This document shows, in pieces, positions 1-8,953 of a stretch of 64,000 nt of DNA. A model generated the notes under the pieces. The model made no database searches. It was not told the origin of the DNA and saw only the letters and a list, made by a program, of their open reading frames with translations. A program made the position numbers and the translations under genes. Origin of the DNA: Glaciecola sp048820975 (GTDB lineage Bacteria > Pseudomonadota > Gammaproteobacteria > Enterobacterales > Alteromonadaceae); contig NZ_JBMEUF010000002.1 in NCBI RefSeq assembly GCF_048820975.1, positions 310,001 through 374,000 of the forward strand. Direction: 5' to 3'. The number at the start of each line of letters is the position of its first letter. Position 1 is the stretch's first letter.

Positions 1-457
1 GATAAATTCGGTAAATGGTTTCTAATTTTTCAACATGGTAACCGTACATGTCAGTAATAAGTGAGAACACTTGGTCAAGTGTTACTTGCTTTAAATTTAA
101 AGTGATGTTGCCGCTCACGCTCGGATGAATTGCCACCGAGAACGGAGTGTCTTTTACTAAGCCGGCAAAGAAACTTAATGCGTCTACTGCGTTGGCGTTA
201 ATATCATAACGTTCCGCAGCAAGTACGGCACTGGTGCTAGTATTTGCCTGTTCATTCTGCAGCAAAGTACTTGATACGTATTCAGGCGTTTGCGTAAGTG
301 CGTCTTGTTTTTGGTCAAGCTCTTGTTGCTTAGCTTGAGCCGCAATCTCTGTTGCTAAATAATCTTCAACGTGGCTGCTTTTAGGAGAACTGCAACTAAA
401 AAGCAAACAGCTTGAAGCAAAACAAAAGACCACTTGTTTTGAGGAAATATAACTCAT
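1..457 (-). CDS. mshL: MSHA pilus secretin MshL, 5' part only
   Basis: This is the start of the outer-membrane secretin of the mannose-sensitive haemagglutinin (type IV) pilus; the frame runs off the left edge, so only about 152 residues are visible. A lipoprotein signal is seen, with a hydrophobic stretch followed by lipobox L-F-S-C (Cys22). A Gln/Thr-rich linker follows, then from about residue 83 a stretch that looks like the short N-terminal (STN) domain of secretins. The ATG overlaps the mshK stop as ATGA, so the two are translationally coupled. Naming rests on the STN domain and on gene order after mshI-mshJ-mshK. Confidence 0.8.
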   Translation of the reverse strand, partial: MSYISSKQVVFCFASSCLLFSCSSPKSSHVEDYLATEIAAQAKQQELDQKQDALTQTPEYVSSTLLQNEQANTSTSAVLAAERYDINANAVDALSFFAGLVKDTPFSVAIHPSVSGNITLNLKQVTLDQVFSLITDMYGYHVEKLETIYRIY

Positions 458-855
458 TTTTGCACCTGTGTTTTTACGTTATTCGTGCTGAATAGTTCTA
501 GCACCATAGCCTCTTGTGAGGTTTCTGTGTCTTCTAGGATCATGTTTGTTGGCGTAATTTTAAGTACTCGCTTGCTGGCAATAACATCGTTAGTCGCTAC
601 TACCTGTCCATTCACTACGGCATAGTAATTATTGTTACGATTAAAAATCGCAGTTAAGCTAAAGCCACTATCTTGCTTCTCTGGCTCATCAAGCATCTGT
701 GCTTTTTTTACGGGTTTAGTAGGATCTTTTTTGCCACTGCTAAACTTTCCATTCGGCAAAGCTTGTGCGCCTATTTGAGTTAACAGCAACACTGAAGTTA
801 GCCCTGAAACCAGCCACTTTCGTTTACCAAACAACATTTTCAAGTTAATAAACAC
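454..855 (-). CDS. mshK: MSHA biogenesis protein MshK
   Basis: This small periplasmic protein (133 aa) resembles PilP-type pilus assembly factors. It has an N-terminal membrane/signal segment (about residues 13-32), a Lys-rich stretch and a short beta-rich domain with the pattern A-I-F-N-R-N-N-N-Y-Y-A-V-V-N-G. Such proteins link the inner-membrane platform to the secretin. The GTG at 855 overlaps the end of mshJ and has an upstream GAGG; an ATG at 837 is a weaker alternative without a clear ribosome site. The name follows from position between mshJ and mshL. Confidence 0.75.
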   Translation of the reverse strand: MFINLKMLFGKRKWLVSGLTSVLLLTQIGAQALPNGKFSSGKKDPTKPVKKAQMLDEPEKQDSGFSLTAIFNRNNNYYAVVNGQVVATNDVIASKRVLKITPTNMILEDTETSQEAMVLELFSTNNVKTQVQK

Positions 856-1510
856 TGATAAACGCCTCGCTAGTACTTAAGGTAAAGAGTGAAAGCGTGG
901 TAGTGGCTTTCGGATGTTCTTGAACCTTGTAAGTTAAATTTTGCCAGTACAATTTGAATGGCAGCGATTCTGCCGCAAATAGAAAGTCTCGGGTGGCGAA
1001 AAAGCCGCCCTCAAACACTATTTCAATGCCGTGCTTAAATATGGGCATAGCGTTTGGGTCTTCTGAAAATACAAGTTGCGGCGCTATTGAAGTAACCGTC
1101 AGCACTTGCAATTTATCGGTTTGTTCGAACAACTGGTTTAATAAGCTAGGCATAGTTTCGGGTGCAATAAGTTGCGATAGTTCACCATCAAATTCCGCGT
1201 CTAACTTTGCTAAGCGAGCTGATAAACCTTTTATTTGTAATTTAATATTAGCGTTAGGGTCAACTTTCGCATCGCGCTCTAATTCTGAAAGGCTGGCCTG
1301 TACCATTACAACTTGTCTGTCTAAACTTTTGATTTGGCTTTGCTGCTTTTGGATATCCAAATAAAGGGGTTCAATAAAAAGAAGAAAAGCCACAACCATA
1401 ATTGTGATGGGAATGCCCCAAAACAATAAAGTTTGCTCTCTTGCTTCAAGCTCATCAAAGCGATGTTCTAACTGCCCCAGCATGCCCACATTAGACGTAG
1501 AATTACTCAT
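845..1510 (-). CDS. mshJ: MSHA biogenesis protein MshJ (PilO-like)
   Basis: This is a bitopic inner-membrane protein with a short cytoplasmic N-terminus, one TM helix (about residues 30-50, W-G-I-P-I-T-I-M-V-V-A-F-L-L-F), a coiled coil and a ferredoxin-like periplasmic domain, the layout of PilO/MshJ. It would pair with the PilN-like protein to form the alignment complex. The ATG at 1510 (AGAGG upstream) is preferred to a longer frame from 1543, because that start lies deep inside the preceding gene. Confidence 0.78.
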   Translation of the reverse strand: MSNSTSNVGMLGQLEHRFDELEAREQTLLFWGIPITIMVVAFLLFIEPLYLDIQKQQSQIKSLDRQVVMVQASLSELERDAKVDPNANIKLQIKGLSARLAKLDAEFDGELSQLIAPETMPSLLNQLFEQTDKLQVLTVTSIAPQLVFSEDPNAMPIFKHGIEIVFEGGFFATRDFLFAAESLPFKLYWQNLTYKVQEHPKATTTLSLFTLSTSEAFISVY

Positions 1511-2135
1511 ATACAGCCTCTCCTGTATTTTGCGTTGCAGCATCTTCTGCAGCTTTAGCAGGCGTACTTATTAGCTCAAAATTAAGCCCGTCTTCTTCTC
1601 GCATTACTCGCGCAAGATCAAACTTTTGACCTTTAAAAAATTCCGTATTACTTAATTTGTCTATCCATTTAGGCAAGGCATTTGGGGTTTCCAATTTACC
1701 GTTAAAGCTCAAAGCCCCTGGGCTAATGGTGAAATTTTCTAACCACAAATCAGTAGCGTGTGCCTTAGAAAGGTCATCGAACATATTAGAAAATGAGCGC
1801 TGCTGAAGTGAACTAAGCTGTTTAACATTTGCCAACAACCTACTTTTCTCTTGGCTTTGCGTCATTAAGTTTGCCAGTTTCACTTCAAGTGAGGCGTCGG
1901 CTTTTCGGCTAGTTAAGGTTTCGGTTAAGGCTTGAAGACGTTCTTGTTGGCTTTCAATATTTGCTTTTTTTTCGGCCACTAGCGCATCTACATTTCCTTG
2001 CATATATACCAAGCAAGAATATGCAACAACACACAGTAAGCTGACTAAAAATATCACGCCCATTAAATTCGCGCCGCAAACCAACTCAAATTTAGGCTTG
2101 AATTCGCTATGAAGAAGATTAATGTGCGTTTTCAT
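1503..2135 (-). CDS. PilN-like MSHA assembly protein (MshI2)
   Basis: This 210-aa bitopic protein starts with the PilN-type motif I-N-L-L-H and has one TM segment (about residues 22-45). A coiled coil (about 50-100) follows, then a small periplasmic domain that includes D-L-W-L-E-N-F-T. It is expected to bind the MshI/PilM-like ATPase through its N-terminus and to dimerise with MshJ. It overlaps mshI by 17 bp and mshJ by 8 bp, so it belongs to a tightly packed operon. Confidence 0.75.
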   Translation of the reverse strand: MKTHINLLHSEFKPKFELVCGANLMGVIFLVSLLCVVAYSCLVYMQGNVDALVAEKKANIESQQERLQALTETLTSRKADASLEVKLANLMTQSQEKSRLLANVKQLSSLQQRSFSNMFDDLSKAHATDLWLENFTISPGALSFNGKLETPNALPKWIDKLSNTEFFKGQKFDLARVMREEDGLNFELISTPAKAAEDAATQNTGEAVYE

Positions 2136-3102
2136 TTAACACCTCTTCTTTGGCTTCACGAACAGGAACCTTGTCTTTTTTCAATAACTGCGCACCAGTA
2201 TATGCCGCACCTAAACAACTAAAACTAGCCATTTTAAAATTTAAACCTTCAGCACATTCTATATTGGGAGTGAATACATCACAGTTAACGCCCATATCCT
2301 TAGAAATTTGCTGACACAAAAATGCTAAATGAGGAGAGTCCAGTTTTAATACAATTTGTCTTATGGGCGCTTGTCGTAATTGACTTTCAAAAAAGTCCAT
2401 AGACCGTTGAATCTGCACGCAAATAGAGTCAGTAATTCCCATTTCTAATTCACGCTCACTAAAGCCACCAATATTTTCAAAGCCTTTTAGACGGCGGCTA
2501 AAATAAAGTTGCTGGTCTTTTATAATGTTAAGAACAACCACTTCACCATGCTCTTGCACCAAAGTTATAACGGGTTCACTGCGTTTTTCTACCAAGTGCG
2601 TGGTTGCAAATTCTTCAACGCTTATCCCTTTAAGATCTAACTGCGCGTCAAAAATAACACTCGTCAATTTTTCGACTTCATCTCTTGCAATCGCTACCGC
2701 AAAGACTTTATTTTGACCCGCTACTTGAACCGGCATATTTACGTAGTCATAGACTATAGGTTTATCAGCGCCAAGGGCTTCCTGTAAGGGCCACTGCAAT
2801 GCACTAAATATATCGCTTTGAGGAACATCAGGCTGGTCTAGTTGATGAATTCGATACCAATGTGAAGACATAGCAAAAAAACAAGGCGTGCCGGTAAGTT
2901 TATTTTTAACGACATAATCTTTTAAATCATTCTGCCAATTTTGATGAGAGAAGCTAGCATCTAGTGACCAAGTATAGCCTCCATCGCTATAAGCAAGCGC
3001 GCACAACAACACTTGGTCTGCGGTATAAGCAATACCTACAGCGCTGTAAGGTGATGGCCGTCGAAACTTCTGTTTTAAATACTCTTTCCAACTAATCCGC
3101 AT
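2119..3102 (-). CDS. mshI: MSHA biogenesis protein MshI (PilM-like)
   Basis: This 327-aa protein has the actin-like fold expected of PilM/MshI: an N-terminal segment with S-A-V-G-I-A-Y, a middle beta-rich domain and a C-terminal segment with F-S-C-L-G-A-A-Y. It is cytoplasmic and would tether the assembly platform to the PilN-like partner encoded next. It is the first msh gene in this window; the next gene upstream belongs to the alginate island and is divergent, so the operon promoter should lie in 3103-3300. I see no mshH in the space before it. Confidence 0.75.
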   Translation of the reverse strand: MRISWKEYLKQKFRRPSPYSAVGIAYTADQVLLCALAYSDGGYTWSLDASFSHQNWQNDLKDYVVKNKLTGTPCFFAMSSHWYRIHQLDQPDVPQSDIFSALQWPLQEALGADKPIVYDYVNMPVQVAGQNKVFAVAIARDEVEKLTSVIFDAQLDLKGISVEEFATTHLVEKRSEPVITLVQEHGEVVVLNIIKDQQLYFSRRLKGFENIGGFSERELEMGITDSICVQIQRSMDFFESQLRQAPIRQIVLKLDSPHLAFLCQQISKDMGVNCDVFTPNIECAEGLNFKMASFSCLGAAYTGAQLLKKDKVPVREAKEEVLNENAH

Positions 3103-3877
3103 ATTCAGTAGCGTCCTTTATGCATTAGACTTTTTGAGTAATGTCGTCTTTTGCCTTTCATGATTACCGCTTATATTGAGAAACCTGGTTTGTTCTATGT
3201 GTCAAAAAATCTGCCTTTTTTGACCGTGAAGCAATTTCTTTGCCACAACAACATAGCTTGGTCTGTCTTTAGTTATCGGCTAATTCAAAAATTAATTAAC
3301 TGAAATGTGTAATAATATTTAGTAAATCAAGGTTATAAGCGGAGCTTTGAAGTAGTAGGAAGTCTGTTCAAGATGAGTATTTATGCTTATTTTTAAAATA
3401 TGAACAAGGCTAAATGTAGGTATTTCCTAGGTAACGCCCCTATATTTATATACAAAAGTATATACTTAAGGCTAACTTTAGATGTTTGCGTTGCCCTGCT
3501 TTTTTTAAACGCGACGCGTGAAAAATTTAATTCTATTGTGCAAAAAAGTATTCGTTAGTAAAACACTTAAACAGAAACTGATGAGGTATAATATTAGGGA
3601 GTAGGGAATTAAGCGAGCAATACGGGGCCTATTATTGTCATACCACTTGTATTGAAAAAACCAAGCACTACACACAAAGTATGAAAAGCATGTATATTAT
3701 TGATATATAACGCACTTTTCAATTGGTACTACCAATTGGTAATAAATTATTAATTAATTGGTTGACTAGCAATGAGCTAATTGGTTAATCTTACTTTTAT
3801 TAAATAACTAACTAAACATTAAAATCAATCTAACATTTAAATCACAAATGAAAGTTTGACACTACGGAGAATGAAAC
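3103..3877. other. AT-rich divergent intergenic region
   Basis: These 775 bases separate mshI (leftward) from the SDR gene (rightward). The region is strongly AT-rich and holds no convincing gene. A TATAAT hexamer lies at 3587-3592 without a good -35. The right third contains the operator-like palindromes at 3721-3748, listed separately. It probably holds the promoters of both divergent units. Confidence 0.5.
3721..3748 (+). promoter_or_regulatory. Candidate GntR/FadR-type operator
   Basis: The palindrome TTGGT-ACT-ACCAA (3723-3735) is directly followed by the overlapping palindrome ACCAATTGGT (3731-3740). A GT-N3-AC core is typical of FadR-subfamily GntR operators. It lies about 130 bp upstream of the SDR-lyase-MFS genes. 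ACCAA/TTGGT half-sites recur upstream of kdgK (13750-13780), so the GntR regulator at 13970 may control both units. This is inferred from sequence only. Confidence 0.45.
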
Positions 3878-4624
3878 ATGTCAATGAAAGATAAAGTAGC
3901 TATAGTAGCTGGCGGTGGTCGCGATATTGGCGCAGCATGCGCAATTGAACTAGCGGCGCAAGGCGCTAGTGTTTTAGTTACCTACCATTCAAGTGCTGAT
4001 GGCGCAAACGCTGTAGTAAAAACAATTGAAGAAGCTGGCGGTAAAGCAAAAGCGATGCAAGCTGATCTAACTAAAGTAGAAGATGTTGAAGCAACTGTTG
4101 CTGCAACATTAGAAGCTTTCGGTAAAATCGATTCACTTGTACATGTTTCTGGTGGCTTGATTGACCGTAAAACCATTACTGAAATGGACCTAGCACATTG
4201 GCAAAAAGTTATGGATGTAAACCTTACATCTTTATACTTAATGACTCACGCAGTTATTCCACACCTAGCTGATGGCAGCAGCATTGTGACGTTCGCATCA
4301 CAGGCTGGCCGTGACGGTGGTGGCCCAGGAGCAGTAGCATATGCTGCATCTAAAGGCGCAGTTATGACATTTACACGTGGCCTAGCTAAAGAACTTGGTC
4401 CTAAAGTACGCGTAAACAGCGTATGCCCAGGTATGATTAGCACTGGTTTCCACGATACATTTACTAAGGATGCTGTGCGTGCAAATGTTGCTGCAGCTAC
4501 CACCCTTAAGCGTGAAGGTACCTCGGAAGAAGTTGGCAAATTAGTTGCTTTCTTAGCTGGTGACGGCGCATCTTATATGTCGGGAACTAACATCGACATT
4601 AACGGCGGCTTATTATTCTCATAA
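3878..4624 (+). CDS. SDR oxidoreductase, probable DEH reductase
   Basis: This classical short-chain dehydrogenase (248 aa) has a cofactor loop G-G-G-R-D-I-G (12-18), the N115 position, and catalytic S141, Y155 and K159 (Y-A-A-S-K). It ends with the family-typical D-I-N-G-G. Its place directly before an alginate lyase and a uronate transporter suggests it reduces 4-deoxy-L-erythro-5-hexoseulose uronate (DEH), the product of exolytic alginate cleavage, to 2-keto-3-deoxygluconate. It has a good ribosome site (GGAG). Substrate is inferred from context; a FabG-like role cannot be excluded by sequence alone. Confidence 0.75.
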   Translation: MSMKDKVAIVAGGGRDIGAACAIELAAQGASVLVTYHSSADGANAVVKTIEEAGGKAKAMQADLTKVEDVEATVAATLEAFGKIDSLVHVSGGLIDRKTITEMDLAHWQKVMDVNLTSLYLMTHAVIPHLADGSSIVTFASQAGRDGGGPGAVAYAASKGAVMTFTRGLAKELGPKVRVNSVCPGMISTGFHDTFTKDAVRANVAAATTLKREGTSEEVGKLVAFLAGDGASYMSGTNIDINGGLLFS

Positions 4625-4743
4625 GCGTCTAAGCAAACAAGCGGTAAGGCAATGTATATTATGTTGCCTTACTGTTTTGCTTTTCTAGCAGTGCAATACA
4701 ATTAAGGAACTAGTTGTATTTCGAAATCGATAAGGCAATTTTT

Positions 4744-7059
4744 ATGAAACGCTCTACCCTTCCCACCTTTTTTCGCATTAGTACCATATCAGTTATATTA
4801 GGCCTAGGCGCCAGCTTGTCAGCATGTAATCAGCTACCTGAACCGGCTTCATCTATGGCCTTATCAAGTATCGATGGTGAGTCAACAATATTGGTGAAGA
4901 GTAAAGCAGAGTTTCTTGCAATCGCTGACTCCTTAGCGCCAGGGCAACACATTGTGCTTGCCAATGGTGTATATAACGATTTCGAAATATTACTTAGCGG
5001 TAAAGGTACCGCAAATAAACCTATTCGCCTAAGCGCTGAAACGCAAGGCAAGGTCATCCTTTCGGGTCAATCAAGCTTAGCGCTGCAAGGTGAATACCTA
5101 GAGGTTTCTGGCTTAGTCTTTAAAAACGGTTATAGCCCCACTGGCACAGTAATCTCTTTTAGAGGCGACTCAAAAAACCTAGCTTACCATTCACGTGTGT
5201 CAAATACTGTTATTGACGGCTTTTCAAACCCAGACAAATTTAATGCTGATTATTGGGTGGCTTTATATGGTCAACATAACCGCTTTGACCACAACCATTT
5301 AGTGGGCAAAAATAATAAAGGCGTTACCTTAGCGGTTCGACTTGATTCAGAAAGCAGCCAAGAGAATTATCATAAGATTGACCACAACTATTTTGGTCCA
5401 CGTCCAATATTAGGCTCTAATGGCGGTGAAACTTTACGCATAGGCACCAGTAAATATTCACTTTCAGACTCATTTACAACCGTTGAAAACAACTACTTTG
5501 ATCGCGCTAACGGTGAAGTAGAGATCATTTCAAACAAATCTGGCAAAAACGTCTTTAGAAATAATGTATTTTTTGAATCTCGAGGCACGCTGACTTTACG
5601 TCACGGCAATGGAAACCTAGTTGAAGGCAATGTTTTCTTCGGCAATGGTAAAGACCACACCGGCGGTATTCGTGTAATTAATGCAGAACAAACTATTCGC
5701 AATAATTATATGGAAGGCTTAACCGGTATTCGCTTCGGTGGCGGTTTTACAATAATGAACGGTGTCCCTAATTCTTCTATTAACCGTTATCATCAAGTAA
5801 ACAAAGCGCTTATTGAAAATAACACCATTGTGAATGTGAGCAATATTAATTTAGCTGCAGGTAGCGATGCAGAGCGCTCAGCCACACCTATCAACAGTAC
5901 TTTTAAAAACAACCTCGTGGTTAATGAAAGCACACATCCTTTTAAAATATTTGATGATGTATCAGGTATAGGTTTTGCCAATAACTTAAGCAATCAGCCG
6001 GCCCCTAGCGACATTGCCGATGGTTTTTCCGTTGAAGGCGTAACACTTAGCCGAAATGAAAATGGCTTATTAGTAAGCGCTAAAGCGAGTGAAATGAATG
6101 TAGGTGCAGCTGCAAGCTTAAAGCCCATCGATAAATCTGAAACAGGCGTAAGTTGGTACCCTAAAGCCCCTGCTAGCGTTGAGTTTAACTCGGGCGAAGT
6201 GGTTTCTGTAGATTCTGCCGCGAGCCTTATTGATGCTGTTAAAAATGCTGCTTCGGGTTCGCGTATAGAGCTTGCCGCGGGACAATACGAGCTAAATAAA
6301 CAGCTTCAAGTTTCCACGCTTGTGACAATAGCCTCTGCACCCGGTGCTGAGGTCACACTGCTCCCTACTCGCTCATTAATGCTAGAGCTTGAAGATGGCG
6401 GCAATTTGCAGTTAAGCAATTTAGTGATTGATGGTTCTAAATCACCTGATTCATCAGGCAATGTCTTAATTAGAAGCACACGATTACCTACGCTGCTTAA
6501 CTTCCGTTTAGAGCTATTAAATGTCACGATTAAAAACCTAGATGTTAACCATTCAGCCCACGTGTTTGATGCTGGCTACCGAAGTATGGCTGATCACATT
6601 GTGATTAAAGACAGCCATTTTGAAAACATCACAGGCGATATTTTAAGATTAGACAAAGAGCAAGATGACCTAGGTATTTACAACGCTGAATACGTGAGAA
6701 TTACGGGCTCTACCTTTACAAATATTGAGGGCGCAATTGCGAAGGTATATCGCGGCGGTACCGATGAGAGTACGTTTGGCCCCCACTTCTATTTTAGCAA
6801 CAACACAGTAAGCAATGTGGGTGGCGGGAAGCGCAATAAACTAGGCGCTTCAATCTACCTTCACGGTGTACAAGACACTGATTTGTTGAATAATACATTT
6901 TCTGACACCCAAGTCATTACTATTGACCATACCGTGGGTGAGCCTCAGACCTTAATTGAAAATAATACGTTTACAAAGGTACCTTTGCCAGTAGTTACTG
7001 AAGTGTTTACTAAAGGTGAATCTACCGCTGTATTTAAAGCAAATAGTGTAGAAAAATAA
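4744..7059 (+). CDS. Alginate lyase, PL6 family, lipoprotein
   Basis: This 771-aa two-domain beta-helix protein is a polysaccharide lyase family 6 member. Family catalytic residues are visible: E258 and E260 (calcium ligands), K265 in I-S-N-K-S-G and R286 in L-R-H-G-N. Their spacing (2, 5, 21 residues) equals that I recall for AlyGC of Glaciecola (E213, E215, K220, R241). A second repeat-rich half (about residues 480-771) matches the AlyGC two-domain layout. A lipobox L-S-A-C anchors it to a membrane. ATG 4744 starts a normal lipoprotein signal; TTG 4714 would add ten odd residues. It probably releases DEH for the flanking enzymes. Confidence 0.88.
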   Translation: MKRSTLPTFFRISTISVILGLGASLSACNQLPEPASSMALSSIDGESTILVKSKAEFLAIADSLAPGQHIVLANGVYNDFEILLSGKGTANKPIRLSAETQGKVILSGQSSLALQGEYLEVSGLVFKNGYSPTGTVISFRGDSKNLAYHSRVSNTVIDGFSNPDKFNADYWVALYGQHNRFDHNHLVGKNNKGVTLAVRLDSESSQENYHKIDHNYFGPRPILGSNGGETLRIGTSKYSLSDSFTTVENNYFDRANGEVEIISNKSGKNVFRNNVFFESRGTLTLRHGNGNLVEGNVFFGNGKDHTGGIRVINAEQTIRNNYMEGLTGIRFGGGFTIMNGVPNSSINRYHQVNKALIENNTIVNVSNINLAAGSDAERSATPINSTFKNNLVVNESTHPFKIFDDVSGIGFANNLSNQPAPSDIADGFSVEGVTLSRNENGLLVSAKASEMNVGAAASLKPIDKSETGVSWYPKAPASVEFNSGEVVSVDSAASLIDAVKNAASGSRIELAAGQYELNKQLQVSTLVTIASAPGAEVTLLPTRSLMLELEDGGNLQLSNLVIDGSKSPDSSGNVLIRSTRLPTLLNFRLELLNVTIKNLDVNHSAHVFDAGYRSMADHIVIKDSHFENITGDILRLDKEQDDLGIYNAEYVRITGSTFTNIEGAIAKVYRGGTDESTFGPHFYFSNNTVSNVGGGKRNKLGASIYLHGVQDTDLLNNTFSDTQVITIDHTVGEPQTLIENNTFTKVPLPVVTEVFTKGESTAVFKANSVEK

Positions 7060-7093
7060 TACTAAATAAAGTGGTAAAAAGGATACTGTCAAT

Positions 7094-8392
7094 ATGAAAA
7101 TGAATAACTTACGTTGGTGGGTAATAGTGCTAATAGCGCTTGCAACCGTAATCAACTACATAGATAGACAAACACTCAGCGTGTTGTGGCCATTTATGGG
7201 TAAAGAAATTTATCCAGACAAAACCGACGCTGAGCTTAAAGAAGTTTACGGTATTATCAGTATTGTATTCTTGTTCTCATATGCTTTCGGGCAGGCTTTA
7301 TTTGGTAAAATATTTGACTGGGTAGGCACGCGTATAGGTTTCGTGTTATCTATTGGTATATGGTCTTTAGCCACTATTTTGCATGCATTTGCGCAAGGTA
7401 TTCTTACTTTTAGTATATTTCGTGCAATTTTAGGTGTTTCAGAAGCCGGAAACTGGCCAGGTGCGGCAAAAGCTAACGCTGAATGGTTCCCAACAAAAGA
7501 ACGTGCCTTAGCCCAAGGTATTTTCAATTCAGGTGCGGCAATTGGCGGTATTATTTCAATTCCTCTTATTGGTTACCTTGCCCTTTTCTTTAGCTGGAAA
7601 GTTATATTTGTATTAGTAGGTGCAACTGGTTTGCTATGGTTAATTCCATGGTTAATTGTTGTGAAAGCGCCACCTGGAGCACATCCATGGATTAGCGATG
7701 AAGAACGCCAATACATACTCACGGGCCAAAGAAATGAGGCAACTGACGCTGATGGCAATAAACAAGATTCTTATGCGCCAACAACCGGTCAGCTTTTATC
7801 ACACAAACAAAGCTGGGGCGTGATTATCGCCACTGCAGCAATCGACCCAATTTGGTGGCTATTTATTGTTTGGATACCCACCTACTTGGTTGAAGTGTAT
7901 CAAATGGACGTTAAAGGCCTCGTTATTTACGGTTGGGTGCCTTATGTAGGTGCTATGTTTGGTGCTTGGTTCGGTGGCTTACTTGCGCAAAATCGTTTAA
8001 AAGCAGGTTGGTCAGTGAATAAAACCCGAAAACTGGTTATTTACATCGGCTGTATGATCATGCTCCCTGCTTTGGTTATGCTTTCAGATCCAGGTGGTGA
8101 AGTGGCAGCTGTGCTTATTATGGCGACCATATTGTTTGGTTTCCAAACCGCTATAGGTAATGTACAAACGCTACCAAGTGACTTATTTGGCGGAAAAACC
8201 GTAGGTACCCTTTCTGGCTTCGCCGGTATGGCAGCTAAATTAGCCGCAGGCGCACTTATATATGCAGTGCCGTCACTAACCGCTGATGGCAACTATACGG
8301 TTGTATTTATTATTGGTGCTAGCTTAGCATTACTCGCCATGGCCAGTATTGCGTTCCTATGCCCTAAAATAGAGCCTGTGAATCCAAAATAA
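7094..8392 (+). CDS. MFS transporter, hexuronate/DEH-type (ACS family)
   Basis: This 432-aa protein looks like a 12-TM major facilitator of the anion:cation symporter family. It has the early motif I-N-Y-I-D-R-Q-T-L-S-V, typical of ExuT-like uronate carriers, and a motif around G-W-V-G-T-R after TM2. It follows the PL6 lyase by 34 bp with an AAGGA ribosome site, so it is probably co-transcribed and imports DEH or small uronates across the inner membrane. A hairpin terminator follows at 8412. The exact substrate is inferred. Confidence 0.8.
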   Translation: MKMNNLRWWVIVLIALATVINYIDRQTLSVLWPFMGKEIYPDKTDAELKEVYGIISIVFLFSYAFGQALFGKIFDWVGTRIGFVLSIGIWSLATILHAFAQGILTFSIFRAILGVSEAGNWPGAAKANAEWFPTKERALAQGIFNSGAAIGGIISIPLIGYLALFFSWKVIFVLVGATGLLWLIPWLIVVKAPPGAHPWISDEERQYILTGQRNEATDADGNKQDSYAPTTGQLLSHKQSWGVIIATAAIDPIWWLFIVWIPTYLVEVYQMDVKGLVIYGWVPYVGAMFGAWFGGLLAQNRLKAGWSVNKTRKLVIYIGCMIMLPALVMLSDPGGEVAAVLIMATILFGFQTAIGNVQTLPSDLFGGKTVGTLSGFAGMAAKLAAGALIYAVPSLTADGNYTVVFIIGASLALLAMASIAFLCPKIEPVNPK

Positions 8393-8411
8393 GTTTTCTG
8401 TTCTATATAAT

Positions 8412-8441
8412 AAAATACCGCTTTAATAGCGGTATTTTTTT
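8412..8441 (+). terminator. Rho-independent terminator after MFS gene
   Basis: An 11-bp perfect stem (AAAATACCGCT / AGCGGTATTTT, loop TTAAT) is followed by more T residues, 20 bp after the MFS stop codon. It should end the SDR-lyase-MFS transcript. Confidence 0.85.
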
Positions 8442-8448
8442 GCGTATA

Positions 8449-8880
8449 TACATCGTCATCGTGGCTACATACCATCATAGTGGCTTACATACCGTCATCG
8501 TGGCGTAGGCCACGACCTCCTTGCGTCCCCTTTCAGTTGAACTTAGTCATATAGTTTGGGAGTTTGCAGCCTTCGCTGCAATGACCTTGTTTATTAGGAA
8601 GATGCCGCACTTGTTTAGCATATCGTCATCGTGGCTACATATCGTCATCGTGGCGTAGGCCACGACCTCCTTGCCCCCTTTCAGTTAAACTTCGTCATAT
8701 AGTTTGGGAGTTTGCAGCCTTCGCTGCAATGACCTTACTTATTAGGAAAATGTCGCACTTGTTTAGCATACCGTCATCGTGGCGTAGGCCACGACCTCCT
8801 TGCGTCCCCTTTCAGTTGAACTTAGTCATATAGTTTGGGAGTTTGCAGCCTTCGCTGCAGTGACCTTACTTATTAAGTTA
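8449..8880. repeat. Three-copy direct repeat with internal hairpins (REP-like)
   Basis: A unit of about 105-130 bp occurs three times, starting near 8491, 8641 and 8770, with partial leading pieces at 8449-8490 and 8620-8640. Each full unit holds two small palindromes: CGTGGC-GTAG-GCCACG, and GCAGC-CTTC-GCTGC about 75 bp later. Copies differ by a few substitutions and a 2-3 base deletion. No ORF is present. The layout recalls REP/BIME-type intergenic repeats rather than an insertion sequence, since no transposase or terminal target duplication is seen. Confidence 0.75.
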
Positions 8881-8938
8881 AGAAAAACAGAAAAAGGGGC
8901 AGTGCGAATTAAATTGGATTTAGTTCGCACTGCCCCTT
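8881..8938 (-). terminator. Terminator downstream of eda
   Basis: A long perfect stem (arms 8894-8908 and 8924-8938, GC-rich GGGGCAGTGCGAA) is followed on the minus strand by a T-rich tract. It lies 16 bp after the eda stop and should close the kdgK-pnt-eda transcript; it may also stop readthrough from the left. Confidence 0.85.
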
Positions 8939-8953
8939 CGGTATTTTACGCTC

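Noticed and set aside
4246..4539. Long minus-strand frame inside the SDR gene
   Set aside because: Antisense shadow of a well-supported gene, without a ribosome site or known domain.
8491..8875. Intergenic repeats taken as attC-like sites
   Set aside because: They contain short palindromes but no GTTRNNY cores and no associated genes.
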